Positions 53,018 to 62,546 of a DNA stretch of 64,000 bases are shown one piece after another. Every line of letters starts with the position of its first letter. Within the stretch, counting starts at the first letter, position 1. The notes under the pieces were generated by a model. The model was not told the origin of the DNA and did not search any database. It saw only the letters and a list, made by a program, of their open reading frames with translations. Source of the stretch: Saprospiraceae bacterium. GTDB lineage: Bacteria; Bacteroidota; Bacteroidia; Chitinophagales; Saprospiraceae. The stretch spans positions 28,602 to 92,601 of the forward strand of contig JABSSL010000036.1 of NCBI GenBank assembly GCA_013214355.1. The letters are read 5' to 3'. Both the position numbers and the translations under genes were made by a program.

Positions 53018-54529
53018 GATGATAGACTCAAAGGAGTCGGAGCTAATTTTACTTTCCATCCAAGCGATGAAGTTGAAGTAGTCAAAGGCTTTGCGTTCAA
53101 ACTCATCCGATTGCAATTCCTTGAGTTCTTCAAGAAGGGTCGAAAAGCCTTGGATACTAGCTTCTCGGCTTAGCCACTTTGGATAGCGCCGCATCAATTT
53201 TAGCATCGTGGATTCCACCTTAAACAAGCGTTTGCGATTGGAGAGAAAGCGGTAGGTCGATTTGCCGATGTATTCTAGTAGTTGATCGTTGCCCAACTCG
53301 TAGTGAATCACCAGATTTAAGAGCCGGCCAAAGCATTGAATATCTGCTCTAGTTTTTACTTCCGGATCATTCAGTAATTGGTTGATCCAGTCAAGGGCTT
53401 CATCATATAAACGGGCACCAAAATGTAAATAGGCTAGATTATAGAATAGTCCTAGTCTCTGCTGGCGATTGCTTTTTCTGAGATAGTGAGGTAAATCAGG
53501 TAATGCGGAAGTAATCTGTTTAACACCCACTTGGAACTGCCCGGTACTAATGTAAAAGTCAGTTTCAAGATTAATACTTCGAATAAAGAGCTTCTGTTCC
53601 TGCTCCTTAGAGTCCGTAGGGATTCGTCTAAGTTGTTGAATGGTCGCTGGGATTTCATCAAAGCGCCTAAGTTGTTGTTGGACACTATACAGATTGATAA
53701 TGGCGCTGACATAATTACGAACGAGCCGACCTTTTAATTGTTTGGGCGGAAGTGCTTCGAAGGTCTGCACCAATTCTCGGATATGCGAATAACTTTCTTC
53801 TGCCTGTCCAAGCAAGTAATGAAAGGAGAAGCGTGCGTTGAAGTAGAAGTACCGCGCATAGAAAGAAGATGCACTAGCCTCCGATTGGAATAGTGGGCGT
53901 TCAAAAAGTGCCTCCAAGGCTTGTTTCTCATCTTCGTTTCGTATCGCCCCCGTTCTCCAATAAGGGATAAATACTCGATCGTTTAAGGCTTGAAATTCTA
54001 GCAGGTTGCGATATTTTTCTAAGACTTCAAACTCTTCTTCAATCCCTTGGTTGACGTAGACTTCCAAGGCATCGAACTGGTTTTGACTGTGCATCATTTG
54101 ATGTTTCCAGCGATATACTTCCAGGAGTTGTAAGAAGTTTTCGTCGTTTTGTGCTAGTTTTTGCGCCTTTTGCAAGGCTTTGGTGCTTTGATCGTATAGT
54201 CCTTTGTCAAATAAAAGGCGAGCATTGCGCATCCAGCTGTAGAATTTATCGCCGGATTTACTTTCATGGTAATTGCGGAGACTATCAAGGATAAGATGAT
54301 ATAGGTAGTTTTTTACGACATGGAATTGTCTAGTAAAGGCCTCGCCTTTGAAGGTCTCCTTAAGTTGAGCCTCGTCATATCGCTGTTGTTTTTCGATCGC
54401 ATCAAAAAGCAAAACGTACTTATTCTGCTGACCAATTACATGACGACTAGCATGTAATTTGAAGTATCGCTTCTCTTGTTTACTGAGAGATTTGATCAGT
54501 TGAAATAGATCATTTGAAGCCGTTTTCAT
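52991..54529 (-). CDS. Helical-repeat hypothetical protein
   Basis: A 512-residue protein, alpha-helical throughout, with no signal peptide or membrane span. It starts LFQLIKSLSKQEKRYFKLHAS and has repeated TPR-like helical pairs (QSTKALQKAQKLAQNDENFLQLLEVYRWK, LGLFYNLAYLHFGARLYDEALDWINQLLND). I recognise this as a type frequent in Saprospiraceae but know no function. It lies between the two SprB-repeat genes, divergent from the second, with their shared motif directly upstream of its start. Confidence 0.78.
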   Translation of the reverse strand: MKTASNDLFQLIKSLSKQEKRYFKLHASRHVIGQQNKYVLLFDAIEKQQRYDEAQLKETFKGEAFTRQFHVVKNYLYHLILDSLRNYHESKSGDKFYSWMRNARLLFDKGLYDQSTKALQKAQKLAQNDENFLQLLEVYRWKHQMMHSQNQFDALEVYVNQGIEEEFEVLEKYRNLLEFQALNDRVFIPYWRTGAIRNEDEKQALEALFERPLFQSEASASSFYARYFYFNARFSFHYLLGQAEESYSHIRELVQTFEALPPKQLKGRLVRNYVSAIINLYSVQQQLRRFDEIPATIQQLRRIPTDSKEQEQKLFIRSINLETDFYISTGQFQVGVKQITSALPDLPHYLRKSNRQQRLGLFYNLAYLHFGARLYDEALDWINQLLNDPEVKTRADIQCFGRLLNLVIHYELGNDQLLEYIGKSTYRFLSNRKRLFKVESTMLKLMRRYPKWLSREASIQGFSTLLEELKELQSDEFERKAFDYFNFIAWMESKISSDSFESIIQKKGAGPQ

Positions 54530-54530
54530 A

Positions 54531-54550
54531 TTTGGACTCCTACGTTTTGA
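54531..54550. promoter_or_regulatory. 20-bp motif shared by the two SprB-repeat genes, copy 2
   Basis: Identical to 49084-49103. Here it is 70 bp before the second SprB-repeat gene and 1 bp before the start of the divergent helical-repeat gene. Confidence 0.6.
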
Positions 54551-54620
54551 GCAATTTTGAGTTTCCTAAATAAGGCATTTTTCCTAATTTACATAAGAAT
54601 CCCAATGAATAATAGTAGCC

Positions 54621-57605
54621 ATGAACAATCGGACTCAAAACAATTATAATCCCATTCATAAACAAGTTGTCATCCCAAAAACACCTCATATAAAGCAGCT
54701 TCAGGTAGGATCTTCCAAGGTACTACTTGGGCTGCTTTTCCTTTTTGTATCACAGCTAATTGTCGCTCAGAACGTGGGCGTAGTTCCGACGGACTGTGAT
54801 TTTGATGTACGAGTTGAAGTCGTTCAACCTACGTGTCAGGGTGTGGAGGATGGCACTATTATCGTTAATACTAATGCTGCGACAGACGATCTCACCGTGG
54901 AATTCCTAAATGTGAATGCGCCAGTAGATGGAGAAGCGCCGAGTCTTGGTCCAGGTCTGTATTGGATTGAATTGGCCAGCACTAATTGTACGGATACGAT
55001 CAGTGTCGAATTAGCATATGCCAATCCGATTATTGCGCCACCTCTGGAGTTGGTCTTTTGTCACCCAGGTGGAGTGATTAATTTTCTGCAAGGCGTGAGT
55101 GGGGGGAGTGGAGCGTATGCGGTGACAGAAATTATGGGTTTTGGAGACGGAATTGATTATGCTTGTGATGTCTGCCCTGCGGAGATAGAGATAACGGAAA
55201 CGACAGTCATTGGTGTTAATATCCAGGATTCTAATGGTTGCACGACTAGGCGTTCGGTTTACGCCAAGGTTTTGGACCCCATTCAGGTAGAGAAAGTGGA
55301 TTCTATTCCGGATCGTTGTGAAGGAGATGGACAAATTCGACTGATCAATGTGACTGGTGGGGGAGGAGAGTATAAATTTGCGATCAATGGTGAACCCTTT
55401 CAAAATGATGGCAACTTCATTGCGCTGCAAGGTGGACAGGAGTATAAGATTGAGATTGTTGACCAGTACGGTTGTACACTAGAGCGAAAGATTACGATAC
55501 CGGAAGACCCGTATGTGCGCCCAGCAGTGAACTACAGCATCCTGGAGCCTTCTTGTTTTGGGGAAACCAATGCGGAATTGAGCGTAATCACGACCGGGAG
55601 CACGGACTTGGTTGGCTTTTCGATCAATAATACCACGGATGTGGCGCCGGTTAATGGGACTTTCAATGGCCTGGCTGCGGGAAGATATGATGTATTTGCC
55701 CGCTTTGGAGAAACGTGTGCATTGCAGTTGGAAGAAGCCGTCATCATTGAGCAACCGGAGGAATTAAAAGTAGAAGCTTTAACATCAGAGGCGAGCTGTG
55801 GAGGTAATAGTGATGGCGAGGTACTGCTCGTCACCAATGGTGGGAATGCCAACTATGAGTATCGACTTAACACAAATATTACCACACAGACTTCAAATGT
55901 CTTCAATGACCTACCAGCCGGTGCGTATACGGCCTTTGTGCAAGATGATAAGGGTTGCCAGGATTCGACGCAATTTATAGTAGAAAACGCCGCCGCCCCT
56001 CCCTTGTGGATAGACTTAACCCCAACCTGTCCAGGAGATAGTTCTGGTATCGTAATTATTGAATCCGGAAAGCTCTTTGAGGGATCGCTTTTCTATTCAT
56101 TAGATAGTCTAAACTGGTTCCGAGGAGATACCCTGACGACAGAATGGCCGGCTGGAGATTTCCGCATCTATGTACTGAAAGTGCCTGGTAATTGTATCTA
56201 CACGGTAGATACGAGTATGGCTGAAGTTCAAGCACCTGTTCTAGAATTACAGATCCAGCCTGTGACCTGCCCAGGCGGTATGGATGGGACAGTCAGTTTT
56301 TCCGTTCAGGGGGGAGAATCTACCTACAGCTATTCCTTAGATGGAGAAAATTTTGGTCCAGATACGACCTACAGCAACTTGTCGGCAGAGAGCTATACCT
56401 TATATGTACAAGATGACCTAGATTGTCTGTTTGCCTATGACTTTATTCTAGAAGAGCCTGATGCCCCTGAGATCAATGCAGTAGGAACGGATGTTACCTG
56501 CTTTGATGGTGCTGACGGCGAAGTAAAGGTTAGTGTAAATGGGGTACAAGGCCCGTTCTTATACGCTTTGAATAGCCCAAACTTTCAGCAAGATAGCGTT
56601 TTTGCCAATGTACCTGCTGGGGAACATGTAGTCTTACTACAAGATTCGATGCAATGCACCTTTGCTACTAGTGTTACCTTGGATGAACCTGATCCCATCA
56701 TGAGTACGCTTGAAGTCATCCCAGAGACCTGCCAAAATCGCAATGGGGTGGTAGCAGTACAGCCTTTTGGGGGTACGGCTCCCTATTACTATCGTTGGAA
56801 TACAGGAGATTCTAGCTGGTTAGTCGGGAATTTAGCGGCTGGAATGTACACCGTTAGTATCGAAGATACGAATGGGTGTGGAACAAATGAATCCGCTGTG
56901 GTAGAGGATTTGGCTGGGCCAATTGTACTAGGAGACTTAGGACATGCGGATTGTTACGGGGAGGCGGATGGAGAGATCGCCTTGACCGTGATTGGTGGTT
57001 CCGGTGAGTTGGTGTATGCCTGGTCTAATGGCTCTTTTGAAAAGAATCAGGATAGCCTCATGGCCGGAAGTTATATTGTGACGGTTGTTGATCAAAAGCT
57101 TTGTGCAACTACCAAAGCCTTTACCCTCTTTGAGCCAGAACCTTTGCAATTAAGCTATCAAAGCGGACAGTACCAAGATCTGTGGTTTATCAACCTTTCA
57201 GTTGCGGGAGGTATCGGCCCCTACGCCTACCTGTGGTCCAATGGAGAAAATTCTGAAGATGTATTTGATCTCTTGCCAGGTACCTATGAGGTTACGGTGA
57301 CGGATGATCATGGTTGTCAGGACCAACTGGAAGTACGTATTGAAGTCACTTCCTCCACAGAACCTGGCTTAGAAAATTGGCTAACACTTTTTCCTAATCC
57401 CACGAAGGATAAGCTACAGTGGCAATGGAAAGGAGATTTACCGGTATCCATTCGACTATTCGATGGGCAAGGTCAATTGGTGAAACAGCAGCTGATTGAA
57501 GAGGGGCAAACGGCATTGGATTTACAGGAACTTCCTGCCGGGGTCTATTGGCTACGCATGCATGCCAAGGAAGGTTTTTTGAATGCGAAAGTGATCAAAC
57601 AATAG
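54621..57605 (+). CDS. SprB-repeat T9SS surface protein (994 residues)
   Basis: The N-terminus has an unusually long stretch (about 30 residues, polar) before the hydrophobic signal segment (VLLGLLFLFVSQLIVAQ). About nine or ten SprB-type modules follow, with motifs such as GGGGEYKFAINGEPF, GGESTYSYSLDGENF and GGTAPYYYRWNTGDSSW and ends like VQDDLDC, IEDTNGC and VTDDHGC. The last 75 residues are a T9SS sorting domain (LFPNPTKDKLQW, LPAGVYWLRMHAKEG). Probably a surface adhesin paralogous in design, though not in close sequence, to the 1246-residue protein. Confidence 0.85.
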   Translation: MNNRTQNNYNPIHKQVVIPKTPHIKQLQVGSSKVLLGLLFLFVSQLIVAQNVGVVPTDCDFDVRVEVVQPTCQGVEDGTIIVNTNAATDDLTVEFLNVNAPVDGEAPSLGPGLYWIELASTNCTDTISVELAYANPIIAPPLELVFCHPGGVINFLQGVSGGSGAYAVTEIMGFGDGIDYACDVCPAEIEITETTVIGVNIQDSNGCTTRRSVYAKVLDPIQVEKVDSIPDRCEGDGQIRLINVTGGGGEYKFAINGEPFQNDGNFIALQGGQEYKIEIVDQYGCTLERKITIPEDPYVRPAVNYSILEPSCFGETNAELSVITTGSTDLVGFSINNTTDVAPVNGTFNGLAAGRYDVFARFGETCALQLEEAVIIEQPEELKVEALTSEASCGGNSDGEVLLVTNGGNANYEYRLNTNITTQTSNVFNDLPAGAYTAFVQDDKGCQDSTQFIVENAAAPPLWIDLTPTCPGDSSGIVIIESGKLFEGSLFYSLDSLNWFRGDTLTTEWPAGDFRIYVLKVPGNCIYTVDTSMAEVQAPVLELQIQPVTCPGGMDGTVSFSVQGGESTYSYSLDGENFGPDTTYSNLSAESYTLYVQDDLDCLFAYDFILEEPDAPEINAVGTDVTCFDGADGEVKVSVNGVQGPFLYALNSPNFQQDSVFANVPAGEHVVLLQDSMQCTFATSVTLDEPDPIMSTLEVIPETCQNRNGVVAVQPFGGTAPYYYRWNTGDSSWLVGNLAAGMYTVSIEDTNGCGTNESAVVEDLAGPIVLGDLGHADCYGEADGEIALTVIGGSGELVYAWSNGSFEKNQDSLMAGSYIVTVVDQKLCATTKAFTLFEPEPLQLSYQSGQYQDLWFINLSVAGGIGPYAYLWSNGENSEDVFDLLPGTYEVTVTDDHGCQDQLEVRIEVTSSTEPGLENWLTLFPNPTKDKLQWQWKGDLPVSIRLFDGQGQLVKQQLIEEGQTALDLQELPAGVYWLRMHAKEGFLNAKVIKQ

Positions 57606-57798
57606 CTCTGTAAGAGCAATCCTACTCCTATTTCGACAAACTTGCTGGGGAAACGTGCCAAGTTGACACTAATTTGATTTAGGTGTAACTTTTTTGTTTA
57701 TTTTAGATACTACGTCAAGCCCGGAAAAGTGGGTTAATACACTGCTGGCACAGGGTTTGATATAAATAGATCTATAAACAAACAAAAATCTGAAATTG

Positions 57799-58299
57799 AT
57801 GAAAAAGCTACTATTCTTAGTCGTTTGTACAGGCTTAATTTATGCTTGCCAACCCAGTACTCCGGCTGAGTCCCAAACGGCCAAAGAAGCTATGGAGGTG
57901 AAAGCAGAAGAAACGGGATATGATGCCGAATTAGCGGAATCGGTGGGAGCGGATCAATATGGTATGCGGCAATACGTGATGGCCTTTCTCAAGGCAGGTC
58001 CTAACCGTAGTCAAGATTCCATCGAAGCTGCTGCCCTGCAAAAAGCCCATCTAGATAATATAGGTCGATTAGCTGAGGAAGGAAAGCTATCCCTCGCAGG
58101 CCCTTTCTTGGACGGAGGAGAACTACGAGGAATCTATATCTTCAATGTTAGCACCATCGAAGAAGCCAGAGCCCTTACGGAAACCGACCCTGCTATTCAA
58201 CAAGGTAGATTAGTAATGGAATTACACCCCTGGTACGGCTCCGCCGCTCTGATGAAAGTCAATGAAATTCATAAGCGGTTGGGCAAGGAAGAGATATAG
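57799..58299 (+). CDS. YciI-like lipoprotein
   Basis: A 166-residue lipoprotein: signal MKKLLFLVVCTGLIYAC, with Cys17 lipidated. The C-terminal part (about 55-145) matches the YCII domain (YVMAFLKAGPNRSQDS, KAHLDNIGRLAEEGKLSLAGPFLDGGELRGIYIFNV, ARALTETDPAIQQGRL). The conserved His of YciI is kept in KAHLDN. YciI proteins are dimeric ferredoxin-like folds of mostly unknown role; a membrane-anchored version is common in Bacteroidota. The ATG at 57799 was chosen over the preceding TTG. Confidence 0.88.
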   Translation: MKKLLFLVVCTGLIYACQPSTPAESQTAKEAMEVKAEETGYDAELAESVGADQYGMRQYVMAFLKAGPNRSQDSIEAAALQKAHLDNIGRLAEEGKLSLAGPFLDGGELRGIYIFNVSTIEEARALTETDPAIQQGRLVMELHPWYGSAALMKVNEIHKRLGKEEI

Positions 58300-58306
58300 C
58301 CTTTGG

Positions 58307-58341
58307 GGAGACATCCAGTAGCACAGCCCTAGGATGTCTCC
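58307..58341. terminator. Probable terminator between convergent genes
   Basis: GGAGACATCC (58307-58316) and GGATGTCTCC (58332-58341) form a perfect 10-bp stem; the T tract is poor. It separates the YciI-like and SH3 genes. Confidence 0.6.
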
Positions 58342-58351
58342 TAATGCTTAC

Positions 58352-58885
58352 TTACTCCACCTCCAACTTAATCTTGTAATAGTGCACTCCAGCGCCATAG
58401 ACCCATCCTTCTTGTCCCTTCTTGTTGCGAACCTTGATCCAAGGTTCATTGGCGGTGATTTTGCCCAGATTGATCTCCTGGGTACTGTCGGTTACTTCAT
58501 TGAGGAAGATGACTTCATCGTACAGCGATAATCGATCCAAAATTTTGGCACCTACCCGGGGTTCCGTACGCATATTAAGATTTTCAAGCGTAACATAGAG
58601 TGGTGTAACCTGTTCGATTTGAGGCCTACCCGGAATGGGGCGTCTACGCTGAACAGGTGTGGGTACCGAAGTAGAAGCTGGTGGAGAAATGGCCGCAGAA
58701 GAGTCAATTTCATCGGTAGTATCTCCTATCAAGAGGGAGTCTTCAGCCGCTTCAATGGCTTCAGCTTCTTGATATTCTGCTTTCCTGGCAGCACATTTAG
58801 GTACCATCCAGACGACAAAACTGAAGAAGAAAATGGCTAGTATCAGTACTTCTATCTTTGGCAACAAAGAGGCTTTTTTTGCCAT
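58352..58885 (-). CDS. Membrane-anchored bacterial SH3-domain protein
   Basis: A 177-residue protein with an N-terminal membrane anchor (about 10-29), an acidic and proline-rich linker (about 35-90) and a C-terminal SH3-type domain (about 95-170: YVTLENLNMRTEPRVGAKILDRLSLYDEVIFLNEV, WIKVRNKKGQEGWVYGAGV). Bacterial SH3 domains often bind cell-wall peptides. Single-gene unit. Confidence 0.85.
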   Translation of the reverse strand: MAKKASLLPKIEVLILAIFFFSFVVWMVPKCAARKAEYQEAEAIEAAEDSLLIGDTTDEIDSSAAISPPASTSVPTPVQRRRPIPGRPQIEQVTPLYVTLENLNMRTEPRVGAKILDRLSLYDEVIFLNEVTDSTQEINLGKITANEPWIKVRNKKGQEGWVYGAGVHYYKIKLEVE

Positions 58886-59280
58886 AGGGAAAATGTTTGT
58901 GTTTGTTCAAAAATAGCTATAAATTGCAGAGGCGAAGAAAAAAATCGACAAATTCAACCTGCGCGCTTTCATCGGTAATCGCTTCACATCAAAGGAATTA
59001 ATGTTGTTTTTCTAAAGTATTTGTATCCCTTTCTTAAGTCAATTTGCAGGTTTTATGGCTTGATCCATTTGTAGATCAACAGCCTACATATAGCATAATC
59101 TACGGATAGTAGATCTATGCTTATCATCGATTTGCTAAAAGGAATGCTCTTCGACAAAACTTGTGAACATCATAAATGAGCGGCACAAGTGACACTGACA
59201 ATGGCTGTTAGTAGAGTATTGTATTTCATTTTTGAATGTCTTGCAACACGAGATTTGTCGAAGAACCAAAGAAAGGAACA
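58886..59280. other. Intergenic stretch before dprA
   Basis: No gene is supported in these 395 bp. The right half is the repeat at 59153-59268; the left half contains the minus-strand promoter region of the SH3 gene, without a clear consensus match. Confidence 0.45.
59153..59268. repeat. Dispersed intergenic repeat, family 1, copy 2
   Basis: Related to 25200-25293. TCTTCGACAAA (59148-59158) and TTTGTCGAAGA (59254-59264) are exact reverse complements; extended over 18 bases the arms match at 16. As in copy 1, the element ends a few bases before a gene start (dprA, 59281). Confidence 0.6.
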
Positions 59281-60378
59281 ATGACACAAGAAGATTTGTA
59301 CAAGGTGGCACTGACTATGATTCCCAAGGTCGGTGCGATCACTGCTCGTAATTTGATCAGTTACTGTGGAGGGCTAGAAGCCGTTTTCCGGGCTCGGAAA
59401 CGAGAATTGTGCTATGTACCTGGCGTAGGGGAGGTGCTGGCAGATCAAATTTTGAATTCCAAGGCCTTAGAATTAGCGGAACAAGAGATGAAATTGCTGG
59501 ATAAAGAAGGCATCCGACCTATCTTCTATCTAGACCAAGACTATCCTGATCGCTTGCGTCCGTACATGAATAGTCCCCTCCTCTTGTATTATAAAGGAAC
59601 GCAGGATCTCAACACACTAAGGATGGTGGCCATCATTGGTACTAGAAAACCTAGTCCACACGGCATCCACCTTTGTGAAGAGTTGGTGGAAGGCTTAGCA
59701 CCTTACCAGGTGACGACTATTAGCGGTCTAGCGTATGGAGTGGATGTCACCGCACACCGGAAGAGCCTACAGCTCAATATGCCTACCATTGGGGTTCTAG
59801 CCCATGGATTACAACAGATCTATCCAGCCTCACACCGCCAGGTGGCTAGACAAATGATCCAACAGGGAGGCTTGCTCACCGAGTATCCTAGTCATATCAC
59901 ACCTAAGCGAGAACACTTCCCGATGAGAAATCGTATAGTAGCCGGATTATGTGATGCATTAGTAGTGGTGGAAACGGGAAAAGAAGGAGGCTCTATGATC
60001 ACAGCTCAGTTTGCCAACGACTACAATAAAGATGTCTTTGCCTTCCCCGGAAGAGTGAAGGACAAACATGCCGTTGGGGGCAACTATCTGATCAAAACCC
60101 ATCGAGCGGCCTTGATAGAACAAGCTGAAGATCTTGCATATATCATGGGTTGGGAAGAGCAATCCAATGCTTCTGGTATCCAACAACAACTCTTCCCGGA
60201 ATTATCCCCAGATGAAAAATTAGTTGTAGATTTACTTCGCCAAAACGAGGGAGCCAGTATAGATAAGCTCACCTATGAAAGTAGAATGACAGGTGGTACC
60301 ATGGCCGCAGTTTTACTTCATCTAGAGTTTAAGGGCATGATCCGATCACTACCTGGTAAAAGATATATGTTACTGTGA
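59281..60378 (+). CDS. dprA: DNA-processing protein DprA
   Basis: A 365-residue protein that loads RecA on incoming single-stranded DNA in natural transformation. A SAM/HhH-like N-terminus (about 1-60, ALTMIPKVGAITARNLI) precedes the Rossmann-like core with AIIGTRKPSPHG, TISGLAYGVDVTAHRKSL, GVLAHGLQQIYPASHR, RNRIVAGLCDALVVVETGKEGGSMITA and VFAFPG, and a C-terminal winged helix. The ATG at 59281 was chosen; an earlier start lies inside the repeat. The stop overlaps the next start (TGATG). Confidence 0.95.
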   Translation: MTQEDLYKVALTMIPKVGAITARNLISYCGGLEAVFRARKRELCYVPGVGEVLADQILNSKALELAEQEMKLLDKEGIRPIFYLDQDYPDRLRPYMNSPLLLYYKGTQDLNTLRMVAIIGTRKPSPHGIHLCEELVEGLAPYQVTTISGLAYGVDVTAHRKSLQLNMPTIGVLAHGLQQIYPASHRQVARQMIQQGGLLTEYPSHITPKREHFPMRNRIVAGLCDALVVVETGKEGGSMITAQFANDYNKDVFAFPGRVKDKHAVGGNYLIKTHRAALIEQAEDLAYIMGWEEQSNASGIQQQLFPELSPDEKLVVDLLRQNEGASIDKLTYESRMTGGTMAAVLLHLEFKGMIRSLPGKRYMLL

Positions 60379-61499
60379 TGCGACGATTACTTCAGCACGT
60401 TTTCTTGCTTGCATTTTCTTTGGTTGCTTGCAATACTAAGCCTACCGCACCCATGGAAAATAATTTCGAACCTTTGGTTAAGCCGGTTCTAAAGGAACGT
60501 CCTAGAAACATCATATTGATGATTGGTGATGGTATGGGGCTTACGCAGATTACTGCCGGAATGTACCGCAATGGTAATAAACTCCAATTGGAAGAATTTC
60601 CGATCGTTGGCTTACATAAGCCCTATTCCTCGAGCAACTTAATCACTGACTCAGCGGCTGGGGCTACCGCTTTCTCCGCAGGCGTGAAGACTTACAATGG
60701 AGCTATCGCTGTCAAACCAGATTCGGTACCAGTTCCTACCATTCTAGAGCAAGCGCACGAAGCGGGACTCGCCACTGGAATGGTCACCACCTCAACTATA
60801 GTCCACGCCACTCCCGCTGCCTTTTTGGCCCATAATGTTTCTAGAAATAACTTTCAGCAGATCGCCTTGGATTATGCCAGTTCGGGTGTAGATCTTTTGA
60901 TAGGCGGAGGGAGAAAGTATTTCTATAAGCGTACAGATCGGCGTAACCTGATTCAGGAGATGAAAGAGGAGAACTATACCGTTTCTGATTTCCATGTGGA
61001 AGCCTTCGAGGAAGCCGTGCTAGATTTCGACAAGAAGTTCGTTTACTTCACAGCGGAAACTGATCCGAAGACGGTTCGGCAAGGCCGTGAATACTTGCCT
61101 GGGGCCTCCCGTGCTGCTGCTAATTTTTTGGATAAACGATCCGAGAAAGGATTTTTTCTAATGATTGAGGGAGCGCAAATCGATTGGGGCGGCCACAACA
61201 ATAATTCGGAATACATTATTACGGAAATGTTAGACTTCGATGCAACCATTGGGAATATTTTGAAGTTTGCAGAAGAAGATGGCGAGACCTTGGTTATTGT
61301 AACGGCTGACCATGAAACAGGGGGCTATTCGATTAACCCAGGCTCAACGATGGAGAAGATCATCGCCGGGTTTACTTCCGATTATCACACCGCTACTTTG
61401 ATTCCGGTATTTGCCTACGGCCCTGGATCTGAGTTGTTTGGAGGGACCTACGAAAACACGGCCATCTATGATAAAATGAAGGAGGCCTTTGGCCTTTAG
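60378..61499 (+). CDS. Alkaline phosphatase lipoprotein
   Basis: A 373-residue periplasmic or surface lipoprotein (signal LAFSLVAC, Cys18). Metal-binding Asp51 is in MIGDGMG and the nucleophile Ser92 in TDSAAGATAF. The other ligands are in EGAQIDWGGHNN and TADHETGG. It releases phosphate from organic monoesters. It overlaps dprA by one base (TGATG), so it is translated from the same message. Confidence 0.93.
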   Translation: MRRLLQHVFLLAFSLVACNTKPTAPMENNFEPLVKPVLKERPRNIILMIGDGMGLTQITAGMYRNGNKLQLEEFPIVGLHKPYSSSNLITDSAAGATAFSAGVKTYNGAIAVKPDSVPVPTILEQAHEAGLATGMVTTSTIVHATPAAFLAHNVSRNNFQQIALDYASSGVDLLIGGGRKYFYKRTDRRNLIQEMKEENYTVSDFHVEAFEEAVLDFDKKFVYFTAETDPKTVRQGREYLPGASRAAANFLDKRSEKGFFLMIEGAQIDWGGHNNNSEYIITEMLDFDATIGNILKFAEEDGETLVIVTADHETGGYSINPGSTMEKIIAGFTSDYHTATLIPVFAYGPGSELFGGTYENTAIYDKMKEAFGL

Positions 61500-61593
61500 G
61501 AATGAGGGATAAATGAAAGATAAAATGTAGTTATATTTTTCATTTGTGCCCCGTTCCTTAATCCTGCCAGAACGAAAAACCTGACGGTCTGCA

Positions 61594-62538
61594 ATGAAGC
61601 AACTCAAAATTGGGGTAGCGCAATTCGAGCCCCGCGATGGCGATAAGGCCTACAATCTATCTCGAATTGAAGCGCTAAGTGCACAAGCCAAAGCACGAGG
61701 CGCAGAGGTAGTAAGTTTCCACGAAATGTCTATTACTGCCTATACTTTCTTTAAAGAACTTTCCTTAGAACAAGTGCAAGCTTTAGCTGAACCCGTTCCG
61801 GATGGACCGAGCGTGCAAAAACTAATCGGAATTGCTAATGCTTTAGATATTCATTTGTTGGCAGGTCTGGTAGAAATGGATGAAGGTCAAATCTATAATA
61901 CCTATGTCTGTGTCAATGGAGAAGGGCTAGTTGCTAAATTTAGAAAGCTACATCCTTTCATTAGTCGATACATGAGCCCGGGGAATTCTTATGTTACTTT
62001 CAGTATTAAAGATTGGACTTGTGGGATTTTGATCTGTTATGACAACAATGTTATTGAGAATGTAAGAGCAACCACCTTGCTGGGAGCAGAACTGATTTTT
62101 GCACCACATGTTACCGGCTGTACCCCATCTGCCATGCCAGGTCGCGGCTACGTTGATCATGAGTTATGGGAAAAACGGCATACTGATCCAGTGCCGCTTA
62201 GAATGGAGTTTAATGGTCCTAAAGGTCGAGATTGGTTGCTTCGATGGTTACCGGCCAGAGCTTATGATAATGGGGTTTATTATGCCTTCACTAATCCGAT
62301 TGGATATGATGGCGAGCACCTTAAAAATGGTAACGCAATGATCCTGGATCCTTACGGAAATCTTGTTACGGAGATTCAGTCTTTTGAAGATAGTGTTCAG
62401 GTGGCCCAGATCAGTGGTGATAAGTTGGAGCTAGCCGGAGGTTATCGCTATAGAAATGCTCGCCGTCCTGACTTATACAGGGATATCTTGGGAGCAGATC
62501 ATGATCCACATCTGAAACCCGTTTGGATGAAAAAATAA
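61594..62538 (+). CDS. Nitrilase-superfamily amidohydrolase
   Basis: A 314-residue C-N hydrolase. The Glu-Lys-Cys triad is visible: Glu about 44 in VSFHEMSITAYTF, Lys about 115 in KFRKLHPF, Cys about 150 in CGILICYDNNV. The sequence fits the N-carbamoylputrescine / beta-ureidopropionase-like branches, but the substrate is not settled. The sulfotransferase gene follows after 8 bp. Confidence 0.9.
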   Translation: MKQLKIGVAQFEPRDGDKAYNLSRIEALSAQAKARGAEVVSFHEMSITAYTFFKELSLEQVQALAEPVPDGPSVQKLIGIANALDIHLLAGLVEMDEGQIYNTYVCVNGEGLVAKFRKLHPFISRYMSPGNSYVTFSIKDWTCGILICYDNNVIENVRATTLLGAELIFAPHVTGCTPSAMPGRGYVDHELWEKRHTDPVPLRMEFNGPKGRDWLLRWLPARAYDNGVYYAFTNPIGYDGEHLKNGNAMILDPYGNLVTEIQSFEDSVQVAQISGDKLELAGGYRYRNARRPDLYRDILGADHDPHLKPVWMKK

Positions 62539-62546
62539 ATCCTTCT

